Assembly (NCBI GenBank): GCA_905221235.1
Contig: CAJNCJ010000014.1
Location: 1-42,832, forward strand
DNA from: a bacterium
GTDB taxonomy: Bacteria; Bacillota; Bacilli; Lactobacillales; Streptococcaceae
DNA: 42,832 nucleotides
Reading direction: 5' to 3'
In this document: piece by piece, positions 9,099-18,093 of the stretch
Layout: the number at the start of each line of letters is the position of its first letter
Position numbering within the stretch: position 1 is the first letter of the stretch
Made by a program: the position numbers and the translations under genes
Notes under the pieces: generated by a model
What the model was told of the DNA's origin: nothing
Databases searched by the model: none
What the model saw: only the letters and a program-made list of their open reading frames with translations

Positions 9099-9788
9099 CT
9101 AAGAATGATAGTTTTGAATTTTTTCAAGGAGGAGTTTTGCAATTTCTTCTTTAGTCTGGACTGTTTGAAGCTGATCTTTCTCAACAAAGATTGCTCGATG
9201 CTGGTTTGCTGAGATTTTAGTCAGATCATTTGCAATGATTAAGTCTGCTTGGTTCTTGATAAGACTTTTTCTGGCAATCTCGATGAGATAATCCTCAGAG
9301 ACATCAACTAGCAGTTTGAAACCAATCAGATGAATAGCAGGATTCCACTCCTTGACTAGAGAGATGATTTTGGGAGTCTTTTTTAGGAACAAAACCTGAA
9401 CCTCATCAGTTGAAGAAATCTTAGCTTGATGATTTTGCTTGCTTAAAAATTCTTCTAGATTGGAACTAGATTGAACTTCCTCCAGCCCTGTCATATAGAT
9501 AGGAGTGTAGTCGGACACCGCCATTGAGTGAATCAAGACCTGATAATCCTGAACACGTTCTTGCATTTCAAGGAGAAGGTCCTTGGTATTGTTAATTTCT
9601 CGAATAGTTAGGTTGGGATGGGCTTCTGGCTTCAGAGCACGTTTTGTCATTATTAAACAAACTTCATGCCCTGCAGCAAGCAGGGTTTCTGTGATGATTT
9701 TCCCTAAGCGACCTGTAGAATGGTTAGTGATAGAGCGGACGCTATCGATAGCTTCACTGGTACCGCCCGATGTAACTAAAATTTTCAT
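9099..9788 (-). CDS. coaB: Phosphopantothenate-cysteine ligase CoaB
   Basis: This 229-residue ligase joins cysteine to phosphopantothenate and is the stand-alone form of the CoaBC C-terminal half. The start region shows the family motif GGTSEAIDSVRSITNHSTG (8-26). The conserved lysine-containing loop and ANDL segment (IIANDLTKIS) are also present. I use the ATG at 9788. A GTG 15 bases earlier also opens the frame, but it falls within the -10 element. Neither start has a Shine-Dalgarno sequence. The promoter spacing predicts that transcription starts at the A of this ATG. Confidence 0.9.
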   Translation of the reverse strand: MKILVTSGGTSEAIDSVRSITNHSTGRLGKIITETLLAAGHEVCLIMTKRALKPEAHPNLTIREINNTKDLLLEMQERVQDYQVLIHSMAVSDYTPIYMTGLEEVQSSSNLEEFLSKQNHQAKISSTDEVQVLFLKKTPKIISLVKEWNPAIHLIGFKLLVDVSEDYLIEIARKSLIKNQADLIIANDLTKISANQHRAIFVEKDQLQTVQTKEEIAKLLLEKIQNYHS

Positions 9789-9794
9789 AGCACT

Positions 9795-9823
9795 ATTGTA
9801 CACAAAAATAAACGGTAAGTAAA
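9795..9823 (-). promoter_or_regulatory. coaB promoter predicted to give a leaderless mRNA
   Basis: On the minus strand TTTACT (complement of 9818-9823), a 17-base spacer and TACAAT (complement of 9795-9800) are followed by exactly six bases and then the coaB ATG. The usual start point, seven bases past the -10, is the A of that ATG. Confidence 0.55.
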
Positions 9824-9857
9824 ATGAAAGTGATAAAATTTCGGTAAAAGAAAAGAA

Positions 9858-9874
9858 TATAGTTTCAAACTATA
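9858..9874. repeat. Perfect 17-bp palindrome between coaB and fhs
   Basis: TATAGTTT-C-AAACTATA is a perfect inverted repeat. It lies 34 bases upstream of the coaB -35 and about 100 bases upstream of the fhs -10. It lacks a terminator T run and is not within a gene, so an operator is likely; the regulator is not known. Confidence 0.6.
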
Positions 9875-9924
9875 AAGCCATATAAAATTTAAGAAAGGAC
9901 TCTAAAAACCTTAAAAACAGGGAT

Positions 9925-9955
9925 ATTTACGAACGTTTAGAGAGTTTTCGGATGT
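9925..9955. promoter_or_regulatory. Possible inverted PurBox pair upstream of fhs
   Basis: ATTTACGAACGTT at 9925-9937 matches 11 of 13 positions of the PurBox consensus AWWWCCGAACWWT. The reverse complement of 9943-9955 matches fewer (about 10). fhs belongs to the PurR regulon in lactococci. The second half is weak. Confidence 0.35.
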
Positions 9956-9971
9956 TAAAAATCTTGTTTTG

Positions 9972-9980
9972 TGTTATAAT
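9972..9980 (+). promoter_or_regulatory. Extended -10 promoter of fhs
   Basis: TG-t-TATAAT at 9972-9980 lies 33 bases before the fhs ATG. The -35 position is poor, which would suit an activator-dependent promoter. Confidence 0.6.
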
Positions 9981-10013
9981 GAATTATCATATAAGAGGTT
10001 AGAGGAGTTTTGA

Positions 10014-11684
10014 ATGAAAACAGATATTGAAATCGCACAGAGTATTGAGTTGAAGCCAATCGTTGATGTTGTAGAGAAACTTGGTATTTCTTACGACGAT
10101 TTGGAGTTGTACGGAAAGTACAAGGCTAAGCTCAGCTTTGATAAAATTCGTGCAGTTGAGAGCAATCCAGTTGGGAAATTGATCTTGGTTACTGCCATCA
10201 ATCCAACACCTGCCGGTGAAGGAAAATCAACCATTACCATTGGTCTTGCGGATGCCTTGAATAAAATTGGCAAGAAAACCATGATCGCTATCCGCGAACC
10301 ATCTCTTGGTCCTGTAATGGGGATTAAGGGTGGTGCTGCTGGTGGTGGTTACGCTCAAGTTCTGCCAATGGAAGACATCAATCTCCACTTTACGGGGGAT
10401 ATGCATGCCATTACGACTGCCAACAATGCGCTTTCTGCCTTGATTGACAACCACTTGCACCAAGGGAATGAGTTGGGAATTGACCAACGTCGTATCCTTT
10501 GGAAACGTGTTGTGGACTTGAATGATCGCGCCCTTCGTCATGTGACAGTTGGACTTGGTGGTCCTCTAAATGGTATCCCACGTGAGGATGGCTTTGACAT
10601 TACCGTTGCTTCCGAAATCATGGCGATTCTTTGCTTGGCTACGGACATCGAGGACTTGAAACACCGTTTGGCTAATATCGTTATCGGTTATCGCTATGAC
10701 CGTACACCTGTTTCTGTAGGTGATTTGCAGGTTGAAGGTGCCTTAGCTTTGATTTTGAAGGATGCGATTAAGCCGAACCTGGTTCAAACAATTTATGGTA
10801 CACCTGCCTTTGTACACGGTGGTCCATTTGCCAATATCGCTCACGGATGTAACTCTGTCTTGGCAACGACAACAGCCCTTCACTTGGCTGATTACACAGT
10901 TACTGAAGCTGGTTTTGGTGCAGACCTTGGTGCTGAGAAATTCCTTGATATTAAGACACCAAACTTGCCAACATCTCCAGATGCAGTAGTTATTGTTGCA
11001 ACCCTTCGTGCCCTTAAGATGAATGGTGGTGTGGCTAAAGACGCTTTGACAGAAGAAAACGTAGAAGCTGTTCGTGCCGGTTTTGCTAACTTGAAACGCC
11101 ACGTAGAAAATATCCGTAAGTTTGGTATTCCAGCAGTTGTAGCGATTAACGAATTTGTATCTGATACAGAAGCAGAAATCGCAGCCTTGAAAGAACTCTG
11201 TGCTTCTATTGATGTGCCAGTTGAACTAGCAAGTGTCTGGGCTGATGGCGCAGAAGGAGGAGTAGCGCTTGCTGAAACTCTTGTCAAGACTATCGCTGAA
11301 AACCCATCTAACTATAAACGTTTGTATGACAATGACCTTTCTGTCCAAGAAAAGATTGAAAAGATTGTTACTGAAATCTACCGTGGTAGCAAAGTAAACT
11401 TTGAAAAGAAAGCTCAAACACAAATCGCTCAAATCGTTCAAAACGGTTGGGACAAATTGCCAATCTGTATGGCTAAAACTCAGTACAGCTTCTCAGATAA
11501 TCCAAATGCACTTGGAGCACCTGAAAACTTTGAAATTACCATTCGTGAATTGGTACCAAAATTAGGTGCAGGCTTCATCGTTGCCTTAACTGGTGATGTC
11601 ATGACTATGCCAGGACTTCCAAAACGACCAGCAGCCCTCAACATGGATGTTGAAAGCGATGGAACAGTATTAGGTTTGTTCTAG
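10014..11684 (+). CDS. fhs: Formate-tetrahydrofolate ligase
   Basis: This 556-residue cytoplasmic enzyme makes 10-formyl-THF from formate, THF and ATP, supplying one-carbon units for purines and fMet-tRNA. The nucleotide-binding loop [10 protein letters not shown] is at about 65-74. The [18 protein letters not shown] segment near 98-115 and the C-terminal DVMTMPGLP motif are typical, and length is normal. The SD gaggag precedes ATG. It is a single gene with its own promoter; a BOX element and then a terminator follow it. It works together with glyA at the far side of the window. Confidence 0.97.
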   Translation: MKTDIEIAQSIELKPIVDVVEKLGISYDDLELYGKYKAKLSFDKIRAVESNPVGKLILVTAINPTPAGEGKSTITIGLADALNKIGKKTMIAIREPSLGPVMGIKGGAAGGGYAQVLPMEDINLHFTGDMHAITTANNALSALIDNHLHQGNELGIDQRRILWKRVVDLNDRALRHVTVGLGGPLNGIPREDGFDITVASEIMAILCLATDIEDLKHRLANIVIGYRYDRTPVSVGDLQVEGALALILKDAIKPNLVQTIYGTPAFVHGGPFANIAHGCNSVLATTTALHLADYTVTEAGFGADLGAEKFLDIKTPNLPTSPDAVVIVATLRALKMNGGVAKDALTEENVEAVRAGFANLKRHVENIRKFGIPAVVAINEFVSDTEAEIAALKELCASIDVPVELASVWADGAEGGVALAETLVKTIAENPSNYKRLYDNDLSVQEKIEKIVTEIYRGSKVNFEKKAQTQIAQIVQNGWDKLPICMAKTQYSFSDNPNALGAPENFEITIRELVPKLGAGFIVALTGDVMTMPGLPKRPAALNMDVESDGTVLGLF

Positions 11685-11702
11685 TATATTGAAATTGACT
11701 TC

Positions 11703-11806
11703 ATACTCTCCGAAAATCAAATTCAAACCACGTCAGCTTCACCTTGCCGTACTCAAGTACAGCCTGCGGCTAGCTTCCTAGTTTGCACTTCGATTTTCAT
11801 TGAGTA
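11703..11806 (+). repeat. BOX element, modules A-C (no B)
   Basis: The element begins atactctccgaaaatc and ends attttcattgagta. The boxA part (about 11703-11759) includes the complement of the BOX-A core, and the boxC part (about 11760-11806) is standard. It lies between the fhs stop and the fhs terminator, so it is transcribed as fhs 3' UTR. Confidence 0.88.
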
Positions 11807-11809
11807 ATA

Positions 11810-11845
11810 AATGAGTTTGGAAATACTATCCAAGCTCATTTTTTA
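11810..11845 (+). terminator. fhs terminator
   Basis: aatgagtttgga (11810-11821) pairs with tccaagctcatt (11829-11840) with one G-T pair, followed by Ts to 11844. Confidence 0.85.
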
Positions 11846-11909
11846 TCTAGATATAAGAAGTCGCCTTCTAGACGTAACCAGTCTAGGTAAAGATATTTTC
11901 CCTGAATTC

Positions 11910-11918
11910 TGATATAAT
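11910..11918 (+). promoter_or_regulatory. Extended -10 promoter of pcrA
   Basis: TG-a-TATAAT at 11910-11918 lies 33 bases before the ATG; no clear -35 is visible. Confidence 0.6.
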
Positions 11919-11951
11919 AGAAATATTGACTTCAAGAGTAAGGAAGAGAAG

Positions 11952-14243
11952 ATGAACGCATTATTAAATGGAATGAATGACCGTCAGGCTGAGGCGGTGC
12001 AAACGACAGAAGGTCCCTTGTTAATCATGGCGGGGGCTGGTTCTGGAAAGACCCGTGTTTTAACCCACCGTATTGCTTATCTGATTGATGAAAAGATGGT
12101 CAATCCATGGAATATCTTGGCCATTACCTTTACCAACAAGGCTGCGCGTGAGATGAAAGAGCGTGCTTATAGCCTCAATCCAGCTACTCAGGATTGTCTG
12201 ATTGCAACCTTCCACTCCATGTGTGTTCGTATTTTGCGTCGCGATGCGGACCATATTGGCTACAACCGTAATTTTACAATTGTCGATCCTGGTGAACAGC
12301 GAACGCTCATGAAACGGATTCTCAAGCAGTTGAACTTGGATCCTAAAAAATGGAATGAACGAACTATTTTGGGAACCATTTCCAATGCTAAGAATGATCT
12401 GATTGATGATGTAGCTTATGCTGCCCAAGCTGGCGATATGTACACGCAAATCGTGGCCCAGTGTTATACAGCCTATCAGAAAGAGCTTCGTCAGTCGGAG
12501 TCGGTTGACTTTGATGATTTGATTATGCTGACCTTACGTCTCTTTGATCAAAATCCTGATGTCTTGACCTACTACCAGCAGAAGTTTCAGTACATCCATG
12601 TTGATGAGTACCAAGATACCAACCACGCTCAGTACCAATTGGTCAAACTCTTGGCTTCCCGTTTTAAAAATATCTGTGTGGTTGGGGATGCGGACCAGTC
12701 TATCTACGGTTGGCGTGGTGCTGATATGCAGAATATTTTGGACTTTGAAAAGGATTACCCCCAAGCCAAGGTTGTTTTGTTGGAGGAGAATTATCGTTCA
12801 ACAAAAACTATTCTCCAAGCGGCCAACGAGGTCATTAAAAACAACAAAAACCGCCGTCCTAAGAATCTCTGGACCCAAAATGCGGATGGAGAGCAAATCG
12901 TTTACTATCGTGCCAATGATGAGCTAGATGAGGCTGTATTTGTAGCCAGAACTATCGATGAGCTTGGTCGGAGTCAAAACTTCCTTCACAAGGATTTTGC
13001 AGTTCTTTATCGTACTAATGCGCAGTCCCGTACTATTGAGGAAGCCTTGCTCAAGTCAAATATCCCTTATACAATGGTCGGAGGAACCAAGTTCTACAGC
13101 CGTAAGGAAATTCGCGATATTATCGCTTACCTCAACCTCATTGCTAATTTGAGTGACAATATCAGCTTTGAGCGTATTATCAACGAACCGAAACGTGGAA
13201 TTGGCCCAGGTACGGTCGAGAAAATCCGTGACTTTGCGAATATGCAAGATATGTCCATGCTAGATGCTTCTGCAAACATCATGTTGTCTGGTATCAAGGG
13301 TAAGGCAGCTCAGTCTATCTGGGATTTTGCCAATATGATTCTAGATTTACGAGAGCAGCTGGACCACTTAAGCATTACTGAGTTGGTTGAGGCTGTCCTA
13401 GAAAAAACAGGTTACGTTGATATTCTTAATGCCCAAGCAACTCTGGAAAGTAAGGCTCGGGTTGAAAATATCGAAGAGTTCCTTTCTGTGACGAAGAACT
13501 TTGATGACACCTCTGATGTGTCAGAAGAGGAAACTGGTCTGGACAAACTGAGTCGTTTCTTAAATGACTTGGCCTTGATTGCCGACACAGATTCAGGTAG
13601 TCAGGAGACATCAGAAGTGACCTTGATGACCCTGCATGCTGCTAAGGGTCTTGAGTTTCCAGTTGTATTTTTGATTGGTATGGAAGAAAATGTCTTTCCG
13701 CTTAGCCGTGCGGCTGAAGATCAAGATGAATTAGAAGAAGAACGCCGTTTGGCCTATGTAGGAATTACGCGTGCAGAGAAAATTCTCTATCTGACAAATG
13801 CCAATTCGCGCCTGCTTTTTGGTCGTACCAACTACAACCGTCCGACTCGTTTTATTAACGAAATCAGTTCAGACTTGCTTGAGTATCAAGGTCTGGCTCG
13901 TCCAGCAAATACAAGCTTTAAAGCATCATATAGTAGTGGTGGCCTTGCCTTCGGTCAAGGTATGAGTTTGGCTCAAGCTCTTCAAGAACGGAAACGCAAT
14001 GCTGCACCAAAATCTATCCAGTCAAGCGGTCTCCCATTTGGTCAATTTACAGCTGGAGCAAAATCAGCGTCTAGTGAAGCAAATTGGTCTATTGGTGACA
14101 TTGCTCTCCACAAAAAATGGGGAGAGGGAACTGTTCTGGAAGTTTCAGGTAGCGGTGCAACTCAGGAATTGAAAATCAATTTCCCAGAAGTAGGTTTGAA
14201 AAAACTTTTAGCCAGTGTGGCTCCAATTGAGAAAAAAATCTAA
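11952..14243 (+). CDS. pcrA: ATP-dependent DNA helicase PcrA (UvrD family)
   Basis: This 763-residue superfamily 1A 3'-5' helicase acts in rolling-circle replication, repair and removal of RecA filaments. Walker A GAGSGKT is at 28-34. Motif II VDEYQDT, motif [13 protein letters not shown], motif [12 protein letters not shown] and motif [13 protein letters not shown] are all present. The C-terminal end (about 695-763, [19 protein letters not shown]) is the Tudor-like domain that contacts RNA polymerase. The SD aagga is close to ATG. Its terminator overlaps the radC control region. Confidence 0.96.
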   Translation: MNALLNGMNDRQAEAVQTTEGPLLIMAGAGSGKTRVLTHRIAYLIDEKMVNPWNILAITFTNKAAREMKERAYSLNPATQDCLIATFHSMCVRILRRDADHIGYNRNFTIVDPGEQRTLMKRILKQLNLDPKKWNERTILGTISNAKNDLIDDVAYAAQAGDMYTQIVAQCYTAYQKELRQSESVDFDDLIMLTLRLFDQNPDVLTYYQQKFQYIHVDEYQDTNHAQYQLVKLLASRFKNICVVGDADQSIYGWRGADMQNILDFEKDYPQAKVVLLEENYRSTKTILQAANEVIKNNKNRRPKNLWTQNADGEQIVYYRANDELDEAVFVARTIDELGRSQNFLHKDFAVLYRTNAQSRTIEEALLKSNIPYTMVGGTKFYSRKEIRDIIAYLNLIANLSDNISFERIINEPKRGIGPGTVEKIRDFANMQDMSMLDASANIMLSGIKGKAAQSIWDFANMILDLREQLDHLSITELVEAVLEKTGYVDILNAQATLESKARVENIEEFLSVTKNFDDTSDVSEEETGLDKLSRFLNDLALIADTDSGSQETSEVTLMTLHAAKGLEFPVVFLIGMEENVFPLSRAAEDQDELEEERRLAYVGITRAEKILYLTNANSRLLFGRTNYNRPTRFINEISSDLLEYQGLARPANTSFKASYSSGGLAFGQGMSLAQALQERKRNAAPKSIQSSGLPFGQFTAGAKSASSEANWSIGDIALHKKWGEGTVLEVSGSGATQELKINFPEVGLKKLLASVAPIEKKI

Positions 14244-14249
14244 TTTTCC

Positions 14250-14285
14250 ATCCTTCTCACGAATAATAAAGTGAGGAGGATTTTT
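14250..14285 (+). terminator. pcrA terminator whose 3' arm contains the radC ribosome binding site
   Basis: atccttctcac (14250-14260) pairs with gtgaggaggat (14271-14281) with one T-G pair. The ten-base loop is gaataataaa and five Ts follow to 14285. The radC SD gaggagg is in the right arm. Confidence 0.75.
14258..14265 (+). promoter_or_regulatory. Competence combox (ComX promoter) of radC
   Basis: CACGAATA differs from the streptococcal combox TACGAATA in one base and has a T-rich stretch about ten bases upstream. radC is a late competence gene in pneumococcus. A start 5-7 bases downstream would give RNA beginning near 14271, just ahead of the SD. Confidence 0.6.
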
Positions 14286-14966
14286 ATGTATAGTATTTCA
14301 TTCCAAGAAGATTCACTATTACCAAGAGAAAGGCTTGCAAAAGAAGGAGTTGAAGCGCTCAGTAATCAAGAGTTGCTAGCTATTTTACTCAGGACAGGAA
14401 CACGGCAAGCCAGTGTTTTTGAAATTGCCCAGAAAGTTTTGAACAACCTTTCAAGCCTAACGGATTTGAAAAAAATGACCCTGCAGGAATTGCAGAGTCT
14501 GTCTGGTATCGGGCGCGTTAAGGCCATAGAATTACAAGCCATGATTGAACTGGGGCATCGTATTCATAAACACGAAACCCTTGAGATGGAAAGTATTCTC
14601 AGTAGCCAAAAGTTGGCCAAGAAGATGCAGCAGGAATTGGGGGATAAAAAACAAGAGCACCTGGTGGCGCTCTATCTCAATACTCAAAATCAAATCATCC
14701 ATCAACAGACCATTTTTATCGGCTCAGCTACTCGTAGTATCGCAGAACCACGAGAGATTCTTCACTATGCTATCAAGCATATGGCGACTTCACTCATCTT
14801 GGTCCACAATCATCCTTCAGGAGCGGTAGCCCCTAGCCGAAATGATAATCAGGTTACAAAACTTGTAAAAGAAGCTTGCGAACTGATGGGAATTGTCCTC
14901 TTGGACCATTTGATTGTCTCTCATTCTAATTACTTTAGTTATCGTGAAAAGACAGATTTAATCTAA
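14286..14966 (+). CDS. radC: RadC-family DNA repair/competence protein (JAB domain)
   Basis: This 226-residue protein has a helix-hairpin-helix region at about 65-85 ([12 protein letters not shown]) and a C-terminal JAB/MPN metalloprotease-like domain. The metal motif HNHPSG with H174, H176 and D187 is intact. The family is induced in competence, but its molecular role is unsettled. I take the ATG at 14286; a GTG at 14271 opens the frame but lies in the SD itself. The gene sits behind the combox and terminator described separately. Its stop overlaps that of the convergent amidotransferase. Confidence 0.9.
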   Translation: MYSISFQEDSLLPRERLAKEGVEALSNQELLAILLRTGTRQASVFEIAQKVLNNLSSLTDLKKMTLQELQSLSGIGRVKAIELQAMIELGHRIHKHETLEMESILSSQKLAKKMQQELGDKKQEHLVALYLNTQNQIIHQQTIFIGSATRSIAEPREILHYAIKHMATSLILVHNHPSGAVAPSRNDNQVTKLVKEACELMGIVLLDHLIVSHSNYFSYREKTDLI

Positions 14967-15652
14967 AGTTCATTAACGACATAGTCAAAGAGGTTTTTAT
15001 CTTTGGGACGATTTTCAAAAAGAAATTCTGGATGCCATTGGACACCGAGAAAGGCGACATCATCCGTACTCATGACAGCCTCAATGATACCATCTTTAGG
15101 ATCATGAGCTGCAATCTTTAAGTTAGGTGCTAAATCCTTGATGCTCTGGTGGTGGAAGGAGTTGATATGGGAGATTTCTCCATAGATTTCTCGGAGAACG
15201 GTATTTGGTTCTGTCACTAAGCGTTGGGTTGTGTACTCGGCGGAACAATCCTGCCAGTGATCTTCGATATCTTGATACAAAGTTCCACCCATGGCAACGT
15301 TAAAGAGTTGTGTTCCACGGCAGACAGAAAAAATTGGCTTTTTCTGTTTAATAGCTTCCTTGATGAGGGCCAGTTCGAAGATATCTCTTTGAAGGTGGTA
15401 GTCATCGCTATCAATGGTTTTTGGTTCACCATAGAATTTTGGATCAACATTTTGTCCACCTGACAAGATGAGCTTGTCAACCATACTGATATAGTGGCAG
15501 GCCATTTCTTGATCACCAATCGGTAGGATGATGGGAATCCCTCCAGCGTCTTTAACGCCTTCAACAAAGCCTTTTGCTGCGTAGCTCATCATGATGTCAT
15601 CATCTGGATGAGTTTTTTCGTTTCCTGTAATCCCTATAACTGGTTTTTTCAT
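14963..15652 (-). CDS. Class I glutamine amidotransferase-like hydrolase (peptidase C26, PuuD-type)
   Basis: This 229-residue protein has the gamma-glutamyl hydrolase fold. The catalytic triad is visible: C111 in FSVCRGTQ, and H207 with E209 in GVQWHPEF. Such stand-alone domains include gamma-glutamyl-GABA hydrolase (PuuD) and para-aminobenzoate-unrelated hydrolases; the substrate here is unknown. It follows rex by 17 bases and is probably in its operon. The start ATG at 15652 is preceded by gaaagcgaaaatcatttt, which holds no strong SD, so translation may depend on coupling with rex. It converges on radC with a four-base overlap of the two reading frames. Confidence 0.8.
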   Translation of the reverse strand: MKKPVIGITGNEKTHPDDDIMMSYAAKGFVEGVKDAGGIPIILPIGDQEMACHYISMVDKLILSGGQNVDPKFYGEPKTIDSDDYHLQRDIFELALIKEAIKQKKPIFSVCRGTQLFNVAMGGTLYQDIEDHWQDCSAEYTTQRLVTEPNTVLREIYGEISHINSFHHQSIKDLAPNLKIAAHDPKDGIIEAVMSTDDVAFLGVQWHPEFLFENRPKDKNLFDYVVNEL

Positions 15653-15669
15653 AAAATGATTTTCGCTTT

Positions 15670-16311
15670 CTAATCCTCTTTTCGCATGAAGTAGAGGAGG
15701 GTTTGGAGTTCACTTGTCAAATCAACATACTGAACGACCACATCTTTTGGTAAATGCAGATGGACTGGTGAAAAACTAAGAATTCCTTTCACGCCAGCAT
15801 CAACCAAGAGATTGGCAACTTCTTGTGACTTAACGCTGGGAACGGTCAGGATAGCAGTCTTCACATCGGCATCCTTGATTTTATCCTTGATTTGAGAAAT
15901 TCCGTAAATGGGAATCCCATCAGGAGTTTGGCTACCGACTTCAGGATGGTCATCAAGGTCAAAGGCCATGATAATCTTCATCTTGTTACGCTCGTGGAAG
16001 CGGTAGTGGAGAAGGGCATGGCCCATATTTCCAATACCTACCAGCATGACATTGGTAATAGAGTTATCATTGAGCAAATCGGCAAAAAATGTCATCAGTT
16101 TTTTGACATCATAGCCAAAACCACGGCGACCTAGTTCACCAAAATAGGAAAAATCACGACGTACGGTCGCGGAATCAATACCGATAGCCTCTGCAATTTG
16201 CTTAGAGTTGGCACGTTCAATCTTTTCTGCATGAAATCTTTTAAAAATTCGATAGTAGAGAGAGAGTCTTTTCGCTGTAGCTTTTGGAATAGCAGACTGT
16301 TTATCTTTCAC
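15670..16311 (-). CDS. rex: Redox-sensing transcriptional repressor Rex
   Basis: This 213-residue dimeric repressor releases DNA when NADH/NAD rises; its family controls fermentation and anaerobic genes. An N-terminal winged helix (about 12-80, with [22 protein letters not shown] read in two parts as recognition helix and wing) is followed by a Rossmann domain with VGIGNMG at 91-97 and a C-terminal swapped helix ending LLYFMRKED. The start codon is GTG at 16311, with a gaaagg SD about ten bases upstream. A Rex operator covers its own promoter. Confidence 0.95.
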   Translation of the reverse strand: MKDKQSAIPKATAKRLSLYYRIFKRFHAEKIERANSKQIAEAIGIDSATVRRDFSYFGELGRRGFGYDVKKLMTFFADLLNDNSITNVMLVGIGNMGHALLHYRFHERNKMKIIMAFDLDDHPEVGSQTPDGIPIYGISQIKDKIKDADVKTAILTVPSVKSQEVANLLVDAGVKGILSFSPVHLHLPKDVVVQYVDLTSELQTLLYFMRKED

Positions 16312-16350
16312 AAAATCACAACCTTTCTATTCTTCTATTTTATAGAAACA

Positions 16351-16368
16351 TTGTGAAAAAATCAACAA
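16351..16368. promoter_or_regulatory. Rex operator over the rex promoter
   Basis: TTGTGAAAAAATCAACAA matches 16 of 18 positions of the Rex consensus TTGTGAAWWWWTTCACAA. On the minus strand a -35 (TTGTTG) and a -10 (TATAAA) flank or overlap it, so self-repression is expected. Confidence 0.65.
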
Positions 16369-16373
16369 AAACA

Positions 16374-16399
16374 AGAAAAAACTAAGAAAAATCTTAGTT
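16374..16399 (-). terminator. Terminator of the prs-iscS-DUF1831-DUF4649 operon
   Basis: aactaaga (16380-16387) pairs with tcttagtt (16392-16399) around a four-base loop. On the minus strand Ts follow (complement of 16375-16380). It overlaps the last codons of the DUF4649 gene. Confidence 0.75.
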
Positions 16400-16609
16400 T
16401 TGATGTAAAAAATCTGCATGTGATAGAAAACGGTAGAGGTCTCCTACCAGTCCTTGGTAAACTTCCTGCCCTTTAAAGGTCAAAGAAGTCACATAAAGTG
16501 TATCTGGTAGGGTCACACATCCTGACAAAGCCAGCATGAGAGCCTCATAATCTTCATACTTGAGAGTCCGCTCTACATGATAGTTATCCTTATAGGTCAG
16601 TTCAAACAT
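16394..16609 (-). CDS. DUF4649 family small protein
   Basis: This acidic cytoplasmic protein of 71 residues starts MFELTYKDNYHV and has no membrane segment. I recognise it as the streptococcal DUF4649 family, of unknown function. I chose the ATG at 16609 because the alternative upstream GTG (16645) overlaps the preceding gene by 29 bases; the SD at either start is weak (agaaag). It is the last gene of the operon after prs, iscS and DUF1831. A link to sulfur or amino-acid metabolism would rest only on that position. Confidence 0.7.
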   Translation of the reverse strand: MFELTYKDNYHVERTLKYEDYEALMLALSGCVTLPDTLYVTSLTFKGQEVYQGLVGDLYRFLSHADFLHQN

Positions 16610-16616
16610 TTCGGCT

Positions 16617-16964
16617 CTATCTTTCTGATTTTGTAAAGACACCACGTTCTACCAAGCTATCCATGAGGAAGTAGAATTTTTCCTGATGAATGTGGTGGTC
16701 TTCTGATTTGAAAATATCAACTAGACGTAGCCCAAACTTGTCAGTGATATTGATTTTAGCACCTGTAAGTTCCTTGTTAATGATGATTTTGAGTTGGAAG
16801 CCCTCACCACTGTTTGGAACCTTTTCAAGTAGGCGAGTCAGTTCATAGTTACCAACCTTAGTCTCAAAAAAGGTGTTGTCCTTAAGGGTGAATTTTTTAA
16901 CAGAAGGGCTAAGAGTGTAGTCGTAACGACAATTTTTTAACTGAATGATTTTTTCAAATGCCAT
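16617..16964 (-). CDS. DUF1831 family protein
   Basis: This soluble protein of 115 residues starts MAFEKIIQL. It corresponds to the lactic-acid-bacterial DUF1831 family, sometimes labelled a putative amino-acid metabolism protein. No catalytic motif is visible to me. It lies four bases after the cysteine desulfurase, with the SD gaggtt inside that gene's end. The tight pairing with iscS suggests a helper role in sulfur transfer, but this is inference. Confidence 0.75.
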   Translation of the reverse strand: MAFEKIIQLKNCRYDYTLSPSVKKFTLKDNTFFETKVGNYELTRLLEKVPNSGEGFQLKIIINKELTGAKINITDKFGLRLVDIFKSEDHHIHQEKFYFLMDSLVERGVFTKSER

Positions 16965-16968
16965 AAGG

Positions 16969-18084
16969 CTAACCTCCGATAATTTCTTTTAAGGTTTTTG
17001 CGAGGGTATGTAGGTCTTCAACAGTATTTTGTGGCGACAAACTGATACGAACGGATTCCTTCAGACGTTCTGAATTTGCTCCGTACATAGCTTCAAGAAC
17101 ATGGCTGGATTGTACAATGCCTGCCGTACAGGCTGAGCCAGTAGAGATTGAAATTCCAGCTAAATCTAGACGAAGGAGTAAGAGGTCATTTTTCTGGCCA
17201 GGAAATCCAATATTGAGAACATAAGGGAGATGGTGTTCGCCTCTATTCAGGTAATATTGAACTCCCTCTAGCTCTGCCAGAAAAGCAGTTTCTAAATTTT
17301 GTACATGTTGAAAATGTTCTTCTTGTTTTTCTAGGTCTTCTTTTAGGGCTGCAACCATGCCTACGATGGCAGCTAAATTTTCAGTTCCTGCACGTTTTTT
17401 CTGTTCTTGGTCTCCGCCATGTAGATAGGAATCAAAATTCATGCTAGATGCGTAGAGAAAGCCGATTCCCTTAGGGCCATGGAACTTGTGGGCAGAAGCA
17501 GTGAGAAAATCAATGCCCAATTCTTCTGGGTGTATAGGGATTTTACCAATAGCCTGAACTGCATCGACATGATAGACGGCTGGGTGTTGCTTGAGTATTT
17601 GGCCAATTTCAGCAATGGGTAGTAGGTTTCCTGTCTCATTATTGGCAAACATGGTAGAAACCAAAATCGTATCATCACGTAAGGATTCTTGGATTTGCTG
17701 GGCCGTGATCTCTTGATTTTCTGGTTGGATAATGGTTGCTTCAAAACCAAAGTGTTGAACCAAGTAATCAATCGTTTCAAGGACAGCATGGTGCTCAATA
17801 GCAGTTGTGATGATATGTTTTCCTTGTTCTTGGTGACGAAGGCAGTAGCCAATGATGGCAGTATTGTTGCCCTCTGTTCCTCCAGCAGTGAAAAAGATAT
17901 GTTGAGGTTTTGTCTCCAGTAACTGGGCTAGTTCCTGACGGGCTTCTCGCAAGAGTTTACCAGCTTGACGACCATGACCATGAATACTAGAAGGGTTTCC
18001 GTGGGTTTCTTGCATAACCTTGGTCATCGCTGAAATAGCAACTGCTGACATGGGAGTCGTTGCAGCATTGTCCAAATAAATCAA
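16969..18084 (-). CDS. iscS: Cysteine desulfurase, IscS/NifS type
   Basis: This 371-residue PLP enzyme takes sulfur from cysteine for Fe-S clusters or tRNA thiolation. The PLP lysine is K200 in SAHKFHGPKG, H99 (EHHAVLE) stacks on the cofactor, and the persulfide cysteine is C319 in STGSACTAG. The short loop is of the IscS/NifS kind, not SufS. The start codon is TTG at 18084: prs ends only nine bases upstream, aaggtgat supplies the SD, and no ATG fits. It belongs to an operon with prs upstream and DUF1831 downstream. Confidence 0.9.
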   Translation of the reverse strand: MIYLDNAATTPMSAVAISAMTKVMQETHGNPSSIHGHGRQAGKLLREARQELAQLLETKPQHIFFTAGGTEGNNTAIIGYCLRHQEQGKHIITTAIEHHAVLETIDYLVQHFGFEATIIQPENQEITAQQIQESLRDDTILVSTMFANNETGNLLPIAEIGQILKQHPAVYHVDAVQAIGKIPIHPEELGIDFLTASAHKFHGPKGIGFLYASSMNFDSYLHGGDQEQKKRAGTENLAAIVGMVAALKEDLEKQEEHFQHVQNLETAFLAELEGVQYYLNRGEHHLPYVLNIGFPGQKNDLLLLRLDLAGISISTGSACTAGIVQSSHVLEAMYGANSERLKESVRISLSPQNTVEDLHTLAKTLKEIIGG

Positions 18085-18093
18085 AGGATCACC

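Noticed and set aside
10743..11102. Minus-strand frame of 119 codons inside fhs
   Set aside because: It is antisense to the conserved fhs coding region with no start signals.
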